Source: UBA1756 sp045132235 | GTDB taxonomy: Bacteria > Bacteroidota > Bacteroidia > Bacteroidales > WCHB1-69 | DNA: 41,735 nucleotides | Direction of reading: 5' to 3' | NCBI GenBank assembly: GCA_045132235.1 | Contig: JBGURX010000053.1 | Coordinates: 1-41,735, forward strand | Shown here: piece after piece, positions 32,250-41,692 of the stretch | Layout of the letters: the number at the start of each line of letters is the position of its first letter | Numbering within the stretch: the stretch's first letter is position 1 | Program-made: the position numbers and the translations under genes | The notes under the pieces: generated by a model | What the model was told of the DNA's origin: nothing | The model's input: the letters and a program-made list of their open reading frames with translations, nothing else | The model's database searches: none

Positions 32250-34061
32250 TTATTTCACAATTGCCTGGAACTGGCTGAGTTTTCTGTATCTCTTGAACTC
32301 GGCATCCTTCTGGGCTTTGGCCTTGTAGGAAGCATCCAGTTTCACGCATTCGGTCAGGTTGCTGAGCACCTTGCTCTCCTCTTTCATTCTGGCGGCGAGC
32401 ACTGCGCGCAGGTAGTAGGTCTTGGCATCGTTCTGGGTGACGCAGTCGAGGGTCTTCTGTGCGGAAGCGTAGTCCTTGTTCAGCATCTGGACGAGAGCCG
32501 TGTTGTAGTCGCAGCTCTTGTTATTCATCGACTTGAGGGCGCCGTTGTAGTCACCGCTCTGAATCTGGTTCATAGCGAGGTTGTAGTCCTGCTGCACCGG
32601 GTTGACGGCAGCCTTTTCGGAGGCGGCGAAGTCACGCATAGCGGCTTCGCGGTTGCCCTGCAGGTACTCACCGATAGCCTTGTTGTTGAGGATGATACCG
32701 TTGCTCGGGGAGATGGCTTCGGCTTTTTCGAGGTTCTTCATACCATTCGTCAGAGAAGCCTCGTTGCCGTTCTGGATGTAGTCGTTGATCTGAAGGATGG
32801 CGAGGTTGTTGTAAGCGCGCCAGTCGTTCTGCTCTTTGGCGATGATGGAGTTGTAGAGGGAAGCTTTTTTCTCAAGGTCTTGCTCCATGGAAGCGGCATA
32901 CAGTTTCTCGTTCAGCGAAAGGGTGTCGGGATTGCTCTTCATCATCTCGCTGATCTGCTGGTCGTTGAAGTTGTTCTTGTTGCAAACCATCGACACTTCC
33001 ACGCGGCGCAGCGGAGGCAGGATCTTGTCGGCGATTTCGTTGTAGATATCGGTCATCTCGCGGATCTTCTGCTCGCGCTGGGTGGGATTGGGCTGTGAAC
33101 GCACCACGTTGAGAATCTGGTTCTTCTCAGCGATGTTGGAGCTTTCGAGGGCTTTTTCAAAACCGCTCCAGTCTTCACCGGGAGATTTCATATCATATAC
33201 GATTTCCGGCTTCGGAAGGTCTTTGTATTTGATTTTGTTCTCCTTGGCATACTGACGGAGGTATTTGTCGAACTCTTTCTCAAACCAGCCTTTACCCTTT
33301 TCAGCACGCTTGTCGGAAAGACCTTGGTTCAGTGACTCTTCGCCTTCGGGGGAAGCCCAACCGGTGATGACAATCTTGTCGATCTTGCGACCCTCTTTCA
33401 TGAAGGCGCCGAAGTCGGCAACAGCCTTCTTGGCCGCATCCGACTTGTTGTTTTTCTGGTTCATGTTGAGGTCGGAGCTGTTGACGTCGAAATAGAGGGT
33501 AGCGGTGCTGCTCACGAATTCGGGTTTGTAGCCGTGTTCAGCATAGATAAGGGTTGTGCCGTTGCCAGCCTTCTCGCCCAGTTCGGGGTTGATGTCGGCC
33601 AAAGCGGCGGAGTTGCTAATGCCTTCGCACAACGGAACGGGGTCGAAAGTGTGTGATTTTTTCTTCTTCTGGGCAGTGGAGATAGCCACCAAGTTGGCCT
33701 CTTCATAACCCTCTTTGAATTCGAAGCTGCCTGAGCCGGAGAAAGCGCCGCCTTTCTTGTAGGAAATGGTGGTGCCATTGGATTTGGCCTTTTCACCCTG
33801 AATCTCAATGGGAGAAAGTGCAATCTGCTGACCGTTGTACTCAATCGTGGGGACGATGGTCATCGTGGCTTTCTTCTTCATGTATTTGGGAGGAATGGTG
33901 CCCTTGATCTGGTAGGCCACCTGACCGCCCTTGTTCTCGAGGTCTTGGTCATCCAACTTGATGGATACTTCAGGGTAACGGGAAACCATTTTACCCAAAC
34001 CACACCCAATCAGGGTAATCGCTGCAAAGCAGGCTAACAAAATGATTTTCAGACTTTTCAT
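32250..34061 (-). CDS. OmpA-domain lipoprotein with C-terminal TPR region
   Basis: A 603-residue predicted outer-membrane lipoprotein. The N-terminus is a lipoprotein signal with lipobox LIGC (C20). Residues of about 30-180 are an Ig-like beta region. An OmpA-like peptidoglycan-binding fold starts at about 186 (TATLYFDVNSSDLN, KIVITGWASPEGEESLN, LSDKRAEKGKGWF). It appears to be completed only at RRVEVSM (353-359), with about 90 residues (262-352) inserted between the two parts. From about 390 to the end are TPR-like helices (WRAYNNLAILQIN, NGIILNNKAIGEYLQGNREAAMRDF). It may link the outer membrane and cell wall and dock other proteins. It has its own promoter box and terminator. Confidence 0.85.
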   Translation of the reverse strand: MKSLKIILLACFAAITLIGCGLGKMVSRYPEVSIKLDDQDLENKGGQVAYQIKGTIPPKYMKKKATMTIVPTIEYNGQQIALSPIEIQGEKAKSNGTTISYKKGGAFSGSGSFEFKEGYEEANLVAISTAQKKKKSHTFDPVPLCEGISNSAALADINPELGEKAGNGTTLIYAEHGYKPEFVSSTATLYFDVNSSDLNMNQKNNKSDAAKKAVADFGAFMKEGRKIDKIVITGWASPEGEESLNQGLSDKRAEKGKGWFEKEFDKYLRQYAKENKIKYKDLPKPEIVYDMKSPGEDWSGFEKALESSNIAEKNQILNVVRSQPNPTQREQKIREMTDIYNEIADKILPPLRRVEVSMVCNKNNFNDQQISEMMKSNPDTLSLNEKLYAASMEQDLEKKASLYNSIIAKEQNDWRAYNNLAILQINDYIQNGNEASLTNGMKNLEKAEAISPSNGIILNNKAIGEYLQGNREAAMRDFAASEKAAVNPVQQDYNLAMNQIQSGDYNGALKSMNNKSCDYNTALVQMLNKDYASAQKTLDCVTQNDAKTYYLRAVLAARMKEESKVLSNLTECVKLDASYKAKAQKDAEFKRYRKLSQFQAIVK

Positions 34062-34112
34062 AATTCTTTTATATGATTAATTATTAAATTTAATCTAAAT
34101 TGAAATCCTTTG

Positions 34113-34120
34113 CAAAATTA
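34113..34120 (-). promoter_or_regulatory. Putative promoter -7 box of the OmpA/TPR lipoprotein gene
   Basis: The minus strand reads TAATTTTG about 51 bases before ATG 34061, in the divergent region shared with the efflux operon. Confidence 0.5.
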
Positions 34121-34177
34121 CAATTTTTTTTTCAAAGAAAAACATTCTTAATGAATAATTTTTTGCAACAAATTTTC

Positions 34178-34185
34178 TACTTTTG
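34178..34185 (+). promoter_or_regulatory. Putative promoter -7 box of the RND efflux operon
   Basis: TACTTTTG, 25 bases before ATG 34211. A TTTG at 34162-34165 is too close (12 bases) to be a normal -33 element. Confidence 0.5.
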
Positions 34186-34210
34186 CGTTAAAATGAACTA
34201 CTATTTTAAA

Positions 34211-35230
34211 ATGAAAAAGTACCTGTTGTTGATGTTATGTGCGCTCCTTGCCCTTGTGGGTTGTAAGGAGAAAAAGCAATCGCGTGTGCTGCAGCCAGTT
34301 CCTGTGGAGGTGATGGTGATAGGAGAGGAAGGCGAAGCGGGCGCGCAGAACTATGTCGGCACCTTGGAAGCCTCTTCGGCCAGCATGCTGAGTTTCCCCG
34401 TGGCCGGCACCATCGTGAAGGTTTATGTGCGTGAAGGTCAGAAAGTGGCAGAAGGCCAACTGTTGGCGGAAGTCAACGACGTGAGTTTCAAACAGGCCTA
34501 CTCCGCCGCACAGGCCACGCTGCGCCAAGCGCAAGACGGCTACGACCGCCTCAAGCTGCTGCACGACAAGGGCTCTATCAGCGAAGTGCAATGGGTGGAA
34601 ATGGAAACCAAACTCGCCCAGGCGCGCTCCTCCGAGGCCATCGCCAAACGCAATCTCGAGAATTGCAAGCTCACCGCACCCTACTCCGGCGTGGTCGGCA
34701 AGCTGAGTGCCGAAGAGGGAATGAACGTGCTGCCCGGCAACGCCGTGCTCACCTTGCTGCAGACCCGCGCCATGCAGGTCAACATCCCGATACCGGAAAA
34801 TGTCATCTCGCAGGTGAATGTGGGACAGCCCGTCCGCATCTCCGTGTCGGCGCTCGACAACCGGGTCTATGAAGGGAAAGTCGGCTCCAAAGGGGTGGTG
34901 GCCAACGCCCTCTCCCATAACTACGAAGTGCTGGTTCCCCTCCAGAATGCCGACGGCGCACTCATGCCTGGCATGGTGTGCAACGCATGGCTTCCCTCCT
35001 CCGACACCACCCAGCTGATTGTGGTGCCCAACCGTGTGGTGAAAATCGACCATACCGGCGAGCATTATGTGTGGCTCGCCTCCAAAGGCAAGGCCGTGCG
35101 CCGCACCGTCACCACCGGCGGACTCGCCCAGCGCGGCATCATCATCGCCGAAGGCCTTATGCCCGGCGACTCCGTCATCGTCAACGGCGAACAGAAAGTC
35201 AGCACAGGGTCCTCGATTACAGTACGTTAA
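34211..35230 (+). CDS. RND efflux periplasmic adaptor (membrane fusion protein)
   Basis: The periplasmic adaptor that links the inner-membrane pump to an outer-membrane channel. I start at ATG 34211 (MKKYLLLMLCALLALVGC), a lipoprotein signal with lipobox LVGC (C18), giving 339 residues; the frame is open 37 codons further upstream but there covers the promoter. It has the lipoyl half-motifs (FPVAGTIVKVYVREGQKVAEGQLLAEV and TAPYSGVVGKLSAEEG), the helical hairpin between them, the beta-barrel (ISVSALDNRVYEGKV) and the membrane-proximal domain. The pump gene follows after three bases. No TolC-like gene is present in the window. Confidence 0.92.
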   Translation: MKKYLLLMLCALLALVGCKEKKQSRVLQPVPVEVMVIGEEGEAGAQNYVGTLEASSASMLSFPVAGTIVKVYVREGQKVAEGQLLAEVNDVSFKQAYSAAQATLRQAQDGYDRLKLLHDKGSISEVQWVEMETKLAQARSSEAIAKRNLENCKLTAPYSGVVGKLSAEEGMNVLPGNAVLTLLQTRAMQVNIPIPENVISQVNVGQPVRISVSALDNRVYEGKVGSKGVVANALSHNYEVLVPLQNADGALMPGMVCNAWLPSSDTTQLIVVPNRVVKIDHTGEHYVWLASKGKAVRRTVTTGGLAQRGIIIAEGLMPGDSVIVNGEQKVSTGSSITVR

Positions 35231-35233
35231 GCC

Positions 35234-38200
35234 ATGTCGAAGTCGATAGTCAGAAGCGCGGTTGAATTTTCAGTCAAGAATAAGTCCATCATTATTCTGA
35301 TTGTCGCCTTTACAGCGTTGTTCGGCGTGTATGCTTTGGTGAAAATGCCCAAGCAGGAATTTCCGCAATTCTCTATCCGACAAGGACTTGTAATAGCCGT
35401 CTATCCCGGTGCCAGCTCCGACCAAGTGGAGGAACAGCTTACCCGTCCCCTTGAGGAGTTCCTTTTCAGCTATAAGGAAATCAATAAGGCGCAGACCTAC
35501 TCCGTCACCTCCGACGGTATGGTGGTGGTGTATGTGCAGCTTTCTGCTAATGTGAAGTCCGATGACGAGTTCTGGTCGAAGTTCCGCCTCGATGCGGCCA
35601 ACTTCAAGAGCTCGCTGCCCAGCGGCGTTGCGGGCATCTTTACCAGCAACGACTTCGGAAGCACCTCCGCCCTGCTCATCTCCATCGAATCCAAAGAAAA
35701 AACCTACCGCGAACTCGAAGGCTACCTCTCCGAACTCGAAAGCCGTCTCCGCACCATCCCGTCTGTCTCCAATCTTCGTCGCTATGGACTTCAGAATGAA
35801 CAGATTACAGTCTATATCGACAAAAACAAACTGGTAAAATACGGCATCGACGCCTCCACGCTCACCAGCACCCTTTTCGCCCAGAACTTCACCACCGTCA
35901 GTGGCACCTATGAGGACGCGGAGCATCTGGCGCCCATCCACGTGTCGGAGACGTATGCCTCCGAAAACGATGTGGCTGAGCAGATTGTGTATGTGGATCC
36001 CACCGGTAGCATCGTACGGCTGAAGGACATCGCCCGCATCGAGCGCGAGTACCCGCAGCGCACCAGCTATATCCAGAATGGCGACAAGAAATGTGTCATG
36101 CTCTCCATCGAGATGCAGGAAGGCAACAATATTGTGGAGTATGGCAAGGAGGTGAAGGCGGTGCTCGACGACTTTGAGACCACCTTGCCGCCGGAGGTCA
36201 CCGTGTTCCGCGTCGCCGATCAGGCCGAGGTGGTGTCGCATTCCGTCAACATGTTCATGCGCGAAATGCTCATCGCCATCATCACGGTCATCCTTGTCAT
36301 CATGCTGATGCAGCCGCTCCGGGTGGCCAGCATCTCCGCCATGACCATCCCCATCACGATGTTCATCTCGTTGGGTTTCATGTATTTGATTGGGTTTGAA
36401 ATCAATACGGTTACCTTGGCCGCCTTGCTGGTGATGTTGGGCATTATTGTGGACGATTCGGTGGTGGTGATTGACAATTATGTGGAGAAACTGGACCATG
36501 GCGTGCCGCGTTTGGAGGCCACACTCTCCAGCGGCACTGAGCTTTTCAAGTCAGTGGTTTCCGCCACACTCGCCATCACCATCACGTTCTACCCGCTGCT
36601 GTTCACCTGCACTGGACTCTTCGGCGAGTTCCTCAGCAGCTTCCCGGGCACCGTCACCATCACGCTCTTCACCTCCCTGCTGATTGCTCTGCTCTTCATC
36701 CCCTTTGTGCAGTATAGTTTCATTAAAAAAGGTTTTCATGCACCCGGAGCGAAGCCGCGCAAGTTCAACATCCCCGATCAGATTCAGAAACTTTTCGACA
36801 AGGTGATTGTGCTGGCCTTCCGTTGGCCCAAGCTCACCATTCTGGCGGCGGTGCTGGCCGTGGGCATCGGGGTGCTCATCTTCCTGCATATCCCCCAGCG
36901 CATGATGCCCAGCACAGAACGGAACCAGTTCGTTGTGGAGGTGTATCTGCCTAACAGTTCGCCACTTGCGCGTACGGAAAAGGTGTGCGACTCGCTCGCC
37001 AACATTCTGCGCAAGGATAAGCGTATCGTCAATGTAACCTCCTTTGTAGGTTGTTCGGCACCGCGTTTCCACATGTGCTATGCCCCGAAATTCCCCTCCA
37101 AACACTATGCCCAGCTGATAGTCACCACCACTTCCGAGAAGATGACCAACCGCCTGCTCGATGAGTACGAGGATCAGTATGTCAACTACTTCCCGGATGC
37201 TTTCGTGCGGTTCAAGCAGCTCGACTACGTGGTGACCGCCTTCCCCGTCGAGATTGATGTTTCGGGCGATGACCGCGATGCCGTGCAGGTTACCGCTGGC
37301 AAGATTGCCGACAACCTGCGCCAGCGTTCCGATCTGCTCTTCGTGACCACCACGGAAGATGAGCTGATGACAGGCATCAATGTGGATGTCAATAACTTGG
37401 AAGCCAATCGTCTGGGTGTCGGCAAGCCCACCATCATGACCAACCTTGCCTTTGACTATGGCTCGGGCATCCCTGTCACCACCATCTGGGAGGGCGACTA
37501 CCCTGTCAAGGTGGTGCTGAAGTCCGACAAAGATTCGATCGGCACTTTCGAGAGCATTTCCGACGAATACATCGCCTCGCTCAGCGGCAGTTCGGTGCCG
37601 TTGCGGCAGATTGCCACCGTGCACGAGGACTATTCCACAGGACAGATTTACCATAAAAACGGCATCTATACCATTACGGTTCAGGCTGATGTGAAACGCA
37701 ATGTGAATGTCACCAGCACGACGAAGTCTATCGATAAGAGTCTGAAGAATGTGGATATTCCGGCGGGTGTGAACCTCAAGTGGGGCGGCGCCCGCATGCA
37801 AGATGATGTTCTGATGCCTCAAATTTTCAAGGGATTGGCATTTGCTGTGCTGATTATCTTTGTGATTTTGGTCTTCCACTTCCGCAGTCTCAAGCTGGCC
37901 ACGTTGATTTTAGGGGCCACGTTATTGTCCATCTTTGGTGCAACTTTGGGCATCCTGATCATGGGAATGTCGTTCACCCTCACATCGGTGCTGGGACTGG
38001 TGGCCCTGATGGGCATCATTGTGCGAAACGGCATCATCATGTACGACTATGCCGAAACCTTGCGTGTGAAGGGTGGATTGTCGGCCCGTGAGGCGGCGTT
38101 GGAGGCCGGTAAGCGCCGTACCCGCCCGATTTTCCTCACCAGTGCGGCCGCTTCAATGGGCGTGGTGCCGATGATCATCAGCAACAGCGCGCTGTGGTCG

Positions 38201-38332
38201 CCGATGGGAGTGGTCATCTGCTTTGGTACGTGGATTTCTATGGTGCTGGTGGTTTCAGTGCTGCCGGTGCTGTACTGGCTTTTCAATTCCAAGGAAAAAC
38301 AGCCCGTACAGGAAGAGATTGAACAACAGTAA
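35234..38332 (+). CDS. RND family efflux pump, AcrB/HAE1-like inner-membrane permease
   Basis: A proton-driven efflux transporter of 1032 residues, the normal length. The first helix is at about 18-36 (SIIILIVAFTALFGVYALV), followed by a large periplasmic loop, five more helices at about 340-500, a second periplasmic loop, and a last helix cluster at about 870-1020, giving the usual twelve. The proton-relay pair D407 and D408 lies in GIIVDDSVVVIDNY in helix 4. Repeats of the helix-4 region occur near the end (VLGLVALMGIIVRNGIIMYDY). Substrate range cannot be told. Without an outer-membrane partner gene here it must share one encoded elsewhere. Confidence 0.95.
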   Translation: MSKSIVRSAVEFSVKNKSIIILIVAFTALFGVYALVKMPKQEFPQFSIRQGLVIAVYPGASSDQVEEQLTRPLEEFLFSYKEINKAQTYSVTSDGMVVVYVQLSANVKSDDEFWSKFRLDAANFKSSLPSGVAGIFTSNDFGSTSALLISIESKEKTYRELEGYLSELESRLRTIPSVSNLRRYGLQNEQITVYIDKNKLVKYGIDASTLTSTLFAQNFTTVSGTYEDAEHLAPIHVSETYASENDVAEQIVYVDPTGSIVRLKDIARIEREYPQRTSYIQNGDKKCVMLSIEMQEGNNIVEYGKEVKAVLDDFETTLPPEVTVFRVADQAEVVSHSVNMFMREMLIAIITVILVIMLMQPLRVASISAMTIPITMFISLGFMYLIGFEINTVTLAALLVMLGIIVDDSVVVIDNYVEKLDHGVPRLEATLSSGTELFKSVVSATLAITITFYPLLFTCTGLFGEFLSSFPGTVTITLFTSLLIALLFIPFVQYSFIKKGFHAPGAKPRKFNIPDQIQKLFDKVIVLAFRWPKLTILAAVLAVGIGVLIFLHIPQRMMPSTERNQFVVEVYLPNSSPLARTEKVCDSLANILRKDKRIVNVTSFVGCSAPRFHMCYAPKFPSKHYAQLIVTTTSEKMTNRLLDEYEDQYVNYFPDAFVRFKQLDYVVTAFPVEIDVSGDDRDAVQVTAGKIADNLRQRSDLLFVTTTEDELMTGINVDVNNLEANRLGVGKPTIMTNLAFDYGSGIPVTTIWEGDYPVKVVLKSDKDSIGTFESISDEYIASLSGSSVPLRQIATVHEDYSTGQIYHKNGIYTITVQADVKRNVNVTSTTKSIDKSLKNVDIPAGVNLKWGGARMQDDVLMPQIFKGLAFAVLIIFVILVFHFRSLKLATLILGATLLSIFGATLGILIMGMSFTLTSVLGLVALMGIIVRNGIIMYDYAETLRVKGGLSAREAALEAGKRRTRPIFLTSAAASMGVVPMIISNSALWSPMGVVICFGTWISMVLVVSVLPVLYWLFNSKEKQPVQEEIEQQ

Positions 38333-38340
38333 GGCTTTTG

Positions 38341-38742
38341 TTATGCGCTTTGCGGCCCTGTATACAACAGAGCGCAGCGGTCGATGATGTTGTTTGCATA
38401 TTCAAAGCCTGCATCACAGACTTTCTTTCCTTTTGTGCCATCGTATCCCATATATAAGTGCAGGGTATTATAGCCATTGTTTACAAATTGCAAAAGCTTC
38501 CTGTCTCGTTTGGCAGCGGCCTCTTGGTATTTTTCGATGGAGGGTCTTCCCTTGCCTTTGCGTATCTGTAGTACTGCATCCAAGGCAATCAGACACCCTT
38601 TCCAAAGAATATCCCCAGCGGTTTTGACGTATTTGCTGTCGGTATATGAACTGGTTTCAGGGTCATATACCGCTTTTTTGATGGTTTCTTCTGCATTGGC
38701 CACGTAGCGCCGGGCCTCTTCGATAGGATTTTGTAGTTCCAT
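38341..38742 (-). CDS. DUF5618 family protein, probably HEPN-like
   Basis: A 133-residue helical protein with the family pattern NPIEEARRYVANAEE at the start, YTDSKYVKTAGDILWKGCLIALDAVL in the middle, and KRDRKLLQFVNNGYNTLHLYMGYDG. I recognise it as DUF5618 of Bacteroidota. The helical layout resembles HEPN proteins, which often act in toxin-antitoxin or nucleotide-transfer pairs, but no RxxxxH motif or partner nucleotidyltransferase is visible. It converges with the RND pump gene with only eight bases between. A TAnnTTTG box is at 38764-38771. Confidence 0.75.
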   Translation of the reverse strand: MELQNPIEEARRYVANAEETIKKAVYDPETSSYTDSKYVKTAGDILWKGCLIALDAVLQIRKGKGRPSIEKYQEAAAKRDRKLLQFVNNGYNTLHLYMGYDGTKGKKVCDAGFEYANNIIDRCALLYTGPQSA

Positions 38743-38763
38743 AGTTGATTATGATTGTGACTG

Positions 38764-38771
38764 CAAAAATA
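38764..38771 (-). promoter_or_regulatory. Putative promoter -7 box of the DUF5618 gene
   Basis: The minus strand reads TATTTTTG 21 bases before ATG 38742. The rest of the 38743-38952 spacer is extremely AT-rich, with no further gene seen. Confidence 0.55.
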
Positions 38772-38911
38772 CAATTTATAAAATTATAATTCTATTGATT
38801 TTAAAAATTTTTTATGATTGAAAATAAGATTGTTATAAATAATTATGTGAAATATTTATTATGAATTAGAAAAAAATTCGAAGAAAAGGATTTTATTTTA
38901 TAAAAATGTTA

Positions 38912-38919
38912 TAATTTTG
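38912..38919 (+). promoter_or_regulatory. Putative promoter -7 box of the DUF2851 gene
   Basis: TAATTTTG, 33 bases before ATG 38953, in a very AT-rich spacer. No -33 TTG is visible. Confidence 0.5.
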
Positions 38920-38952
38920 CAGCGAATTAACTAAAAGATAACTCAGAATGCT

Positions 38953-40224
38953 ATGAACGAGATGTTGCTGCACTATTTTTGGCGTAATCAGCTGTTTACA
39001 GTGCTGGATTTGCATACGACCGACCACCGCGCTTTGCGGCTGGTGAACCCCGGCACCGCCCATCAGAATGCCGGTCCCGATTTCAAGCAGGCGGTCATCA
39101 AAATCGACGGCATCACTTGGGTGGGGGATGTGGAGATTCACATCCACACCTCCGACTGGCTCCGGCATGGGCATCAGCACGACAGCAAGTATCAGAGTAT
39201 TATCCTTCATGTTGTATATCAACATGATATGGAATTGGAGGAAAATTTTCCCACGCTGGAACTGAAGGAGTACATTCCTCCGTCGATGGTGGCGGAGTAC
39301 GAGCAGATGTCGTGCAGCCGCGACCTGTTGCCCTGCCGCCAGTCGCTGCCGGAAGTCACGTCGTTGCAGTTTGCCGGCTGGCTGTCGCGGCTGGCGGTGG
39401 AACGGATGCAGCGGAAGCAGGCGGAGGTGGTGCAGATTGTGCGCGAATGCCACCATAACTGGCAGGAGGCCGTGTTCAGGCACTTCGTCGCCAACTTCGG
39501 CTTCAATACCAATTCCAGTGCTTTCGAGCTGCTGTCGAGAAATCTCCCGTATCGCTATGTGTTGAAACACAAGGACTCACGGCTGCAGATTTATGCGCTG
39601 GTGTTTGGACAGGCAGGATTGTTGGAGCAGCCTCCCGAGGTGCGCGACGACTACTTTGAGACCTTGCAGTCGGAGTACGATTACCTGAAATACAAGTACG
39701 GCCTGACTCCGATTCCGGTGAAGGTATGGAACTTGCTGCGCCTGCGGCCGCAGAACTTCCCCTGCGTGCGGCTCGCCCAGCTGAGCGAGTGCCTCTACCG
39801 GATGCCCGAGCTGATTGAGCTGCTGCTCAACGATACGGATGTGTCGCTGTTGCGCGGAGTGTCGCTCTTCGAGCCCGCCGACTACTGGAAGTCGCACCTC
39901 CACTTCGGCCGCGCCAGCCCCACCCGCCCGCGCAAAATCGGACAGCAGGCTTTTAACTTGTTGACAGTGAACGTGGTTGTGCCGGTACGGTTGGCCTATT
40001 CCGCCTTCAAGGGCGATTCCACCGGCCGCGACCACGCCATGTCACTGTTGGAAACCTGCGACTTTGAGAGCAACCATATCACCCGCCAGTATGTGGGTGC
40101 TGGCTTCCCCTCTGGTCATGCCCTCTACTCGCAGGCTCTACTCGAACTTTATAAAGGATATTGTACCCAGAAACGGTGCGCCAACTGCGACATCGGCTGC
40201 CTTATTCTGCGGAGGCTGGCTTGA
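38953..40224 (+). CDS. DUF2851 family protein
   Basis: A 423-residue cytoplasmic protein characteristic of Bacteroidota. The N-terminal third has the conserved NAGPDFKQAVIKIDG, WVGDVEIHIHTSDWLRHGHQ and DSKYQSIILHVVYQHD, whose acidic and histidine residues look like a metal or nuclease-type site. The C-terminus carries a Cys cluster (CTQKRCANCDIGC) that could bind a metal. Function is not established. Its last 23 bases overlap the end of the O-antigen ligase gene on the other strand. Confidence 0.88.
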   Translation: MNEMLLHYFWRNQLFTVLDLHTTDHRALRLVNPGTAHQNAGPDFKQAVIKIDGITWVGDVEIHIHTSDWLRHGHQHDSKYQSIILHVVYQHDMELEENFPTLELKEYIPPSMVAEYEQMSCSRDLLPCRQSLPEVTSLQFAGWLSRLAVERMQRKQAEVVQIVRECHHNWQEAVFRHFVANFGFNTNSSAFELLSRNLPYRYVLKHKDSRLQIYALVFGQAGLLEQPPEVRDDYFETLQSEYDYLKYKYGLTPIPVKVWNLLRLRPQNFPCVRLAQLSECLYRMPELIELLLNDTDVSLLRGVSLFEPADYWKSHLHFGRASPTRPRKIGQQAFNLLTVNVVVPVRLAYSAFKGDSTGRDHAMSLLETCDFESNHITRQYVGAGFPSGHALYSQALLELYKGYCTQKRCANCDIGCLILRRLA

Positions 40225-41692
40225 CCTCGATTTGAGAGTTGTTGTCGTCAGCTTTTTCGGGCATCTGCCCCTTCTTGTCCGCTGTTTCGGTGCTCAACAC
40301 CACAATCAGGGCGAACAGGCTCCAGAACGGCAGCGACAGCTTGTCGGTGTCGAGGAAGTTGTTCATCACCCCGTGGATAAAGTAGGTGATGAGGGACAGC
40401 GTAGCCGCCAGACTGAGCCGTCGCACACTCTTGTCGCGACTGCGTTGGTAGGTCTTCAGACCGTAATACAGCACCAGCACCACCATGGCCAGCACGGTGA
40501 ACAGTCCGATGAAGCCGGTTTCGGCCGTCGGACCGATGTATTCGCTGTGGGCGTTGCCGCCGTCGCCGAAGTCGGTGGTGATGATGGTATGGTAGCGCGA
40601 ATCCTGATAGGGAGCGTAGCAGAACTGGTAACAGCCCGGTCCCCAGCCCATTACAGGACGTTCCTCGATCATGGCGAAGGCCGCGTGCCACCGGTTCAAC
40701 CGCTCCACATTCGAGGCATCGGTCTTGATGTTGGAAATCGACTGCAGGTGCTCAGCGATGTTGGTGGAAGAGTCCTGACTGTTGCGCGACATCCGGTAGA
40801 GAATATCATCGGAAAAGGCAAAGAACAGGATTCCGATGACGGCCGCGCCAGTGATGAACCACGAGAACTTGATGCGCAGCTTCACCACGCACCAGATGCC
40901 CAGTGCACCCACGAGGCTCAGCCATGCCGCACGGCAGAACGAGAGGTAGGTGCCCAGCAGGAAGATGGCGACCAGCACGCCGTACAGCACCCGCATGCTG
41001 CGCTTGGTCTCGGGCAGGAACATCAGTCCGATGGTCATGGGCAGAAACAGTGCCAGCACGGCCCCGTAGGCGGTGTGGTCGTTGTAGAAGGGATTCATGA
41101 TCCAGTGGGCGATGTGCTCGCCAAAGCCGACCTGCGCGTTCTTGATGGTGGTGATGACCACCACGCATCCCAACGCGATAGCGTAGCAGTTGAAGTAGGT
41201 GATCCAGCGACTGCGGTCCTTGTCCATCAGGTGGATAACCATGAAGAAGGAGGAACAGACGAACCAGATCTTGGCCGCCCAGAACTTGAAGGATACCAGC
41301 GGAATCTCACTGGTGATGCAACAGATGAACATCCATGTGAGATAGCACAGGATGGCGATGGTGACAGGATGTTTCAGCACATTTTTCTTGAACCGCAGGT
41401 CGTAGCAGATGCGGGCAAGGAACAGGAAGGTAATCGAGATCATCAGCAGCTCGGCGGGCAGCGAGATGTCAAACGAGACTTTGTCGCTCTCGAGCCCAAT
41501 GGAAAACGGTGTGCTGAACGCCATGAGGTACATGGCTAAATCCACGCGGAACAGAAGCAGGTAGGCGATGATGGCCGCCGCGGAGAAGAAGGGGATGAAA
41601 AGGTATTCGTTGTATATCGCCCATGCATTGATCAGGATGACAGCCACCGCCGCACCGATCACCCACCATTTGCTGTGCTTCCTCCAGTCCAT
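40202..41692 (-). CDS. O-antigen ligase family membrane protein (Wzy_C)
   Basis: A 496-residue inner-membrane protein with about eleven hydrophobic helices. The Wzy_C hallmarks are present: SFCRAAWLSLVGALGIW, a large periplasmic loop with RLNRWHAAFAMIEERPVMGWGPGCY, and GNAHSEYIG with the conserved His. Members ligate O-antigen to lipid A core (WaaL), polymerise polysaccharides (Wzy) or glycosylate proteins; the sequence does not decide which. No other polysaccharide gene is in the window, but its upstream side is cut by the right edge. The last 40 or so residues are a charged cytoplasmic tail (EKADDNNSQIEVKP). It starts at ATG 41692, 43 bases from the window edge. Confidence 0.88.
   Translation of the reverse strand: MDWRKHSKWWVIGAAVAVILINAWAIYNEYLFIPFFSAAAIIAYLLLFRVDLAMYLMAFSTPFSIGLESDKVSFDISLPAELLMISITFLFLARICYDLRFKKNVLKHPVTIAILCYLTWMFICCITSEIPLVSFKFWAAKIWFVCSSFFMVIHLMDKDRSRWITYFNCYAIALGCVVVITTIKNAQVGFGEHIAHWIMNPFYNDHTAYGAVLALFLPMTIGLMFLPETKRSMRVLYGVLVAIFLLGTYLSFCRAAWLSLVGALGIWCVVKLRIKFSWFITGAAVIGILFFAFSDDILYRMSRNSQDSSTNIAEHLQSISNIKTDASNVERLNRWHAAFAMIEERPVMGWGPGCYQFCYAPYQDSRYHTIITTDFGDGGNAHSEYIGPTAETGFIGLFTVLAMVVLVLYYGLKTYQRSRDKSVRRLSLAATLSLITYFIHGVMNNFLDTDKLSLPFWSLFALIVVLSTETADKKGQMPEKADDNNSQIEVKPASAE

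Noticed and set aside
35270..36499. Antisense frames opposite the RND pump (35270-36499 and 36551-37879)
   Set aside because: They are His/Asp/Gln-rich complements of membrane-helix codons; the pump frame is certain.
39977..41539. Open frame of 520 codons opposite the O-antigen ligase gene
   Set aside because: The minus-strand product has about eleven hydrophobic helices and the Wzy_C motifs; the plus-strand product is a typical shadow.
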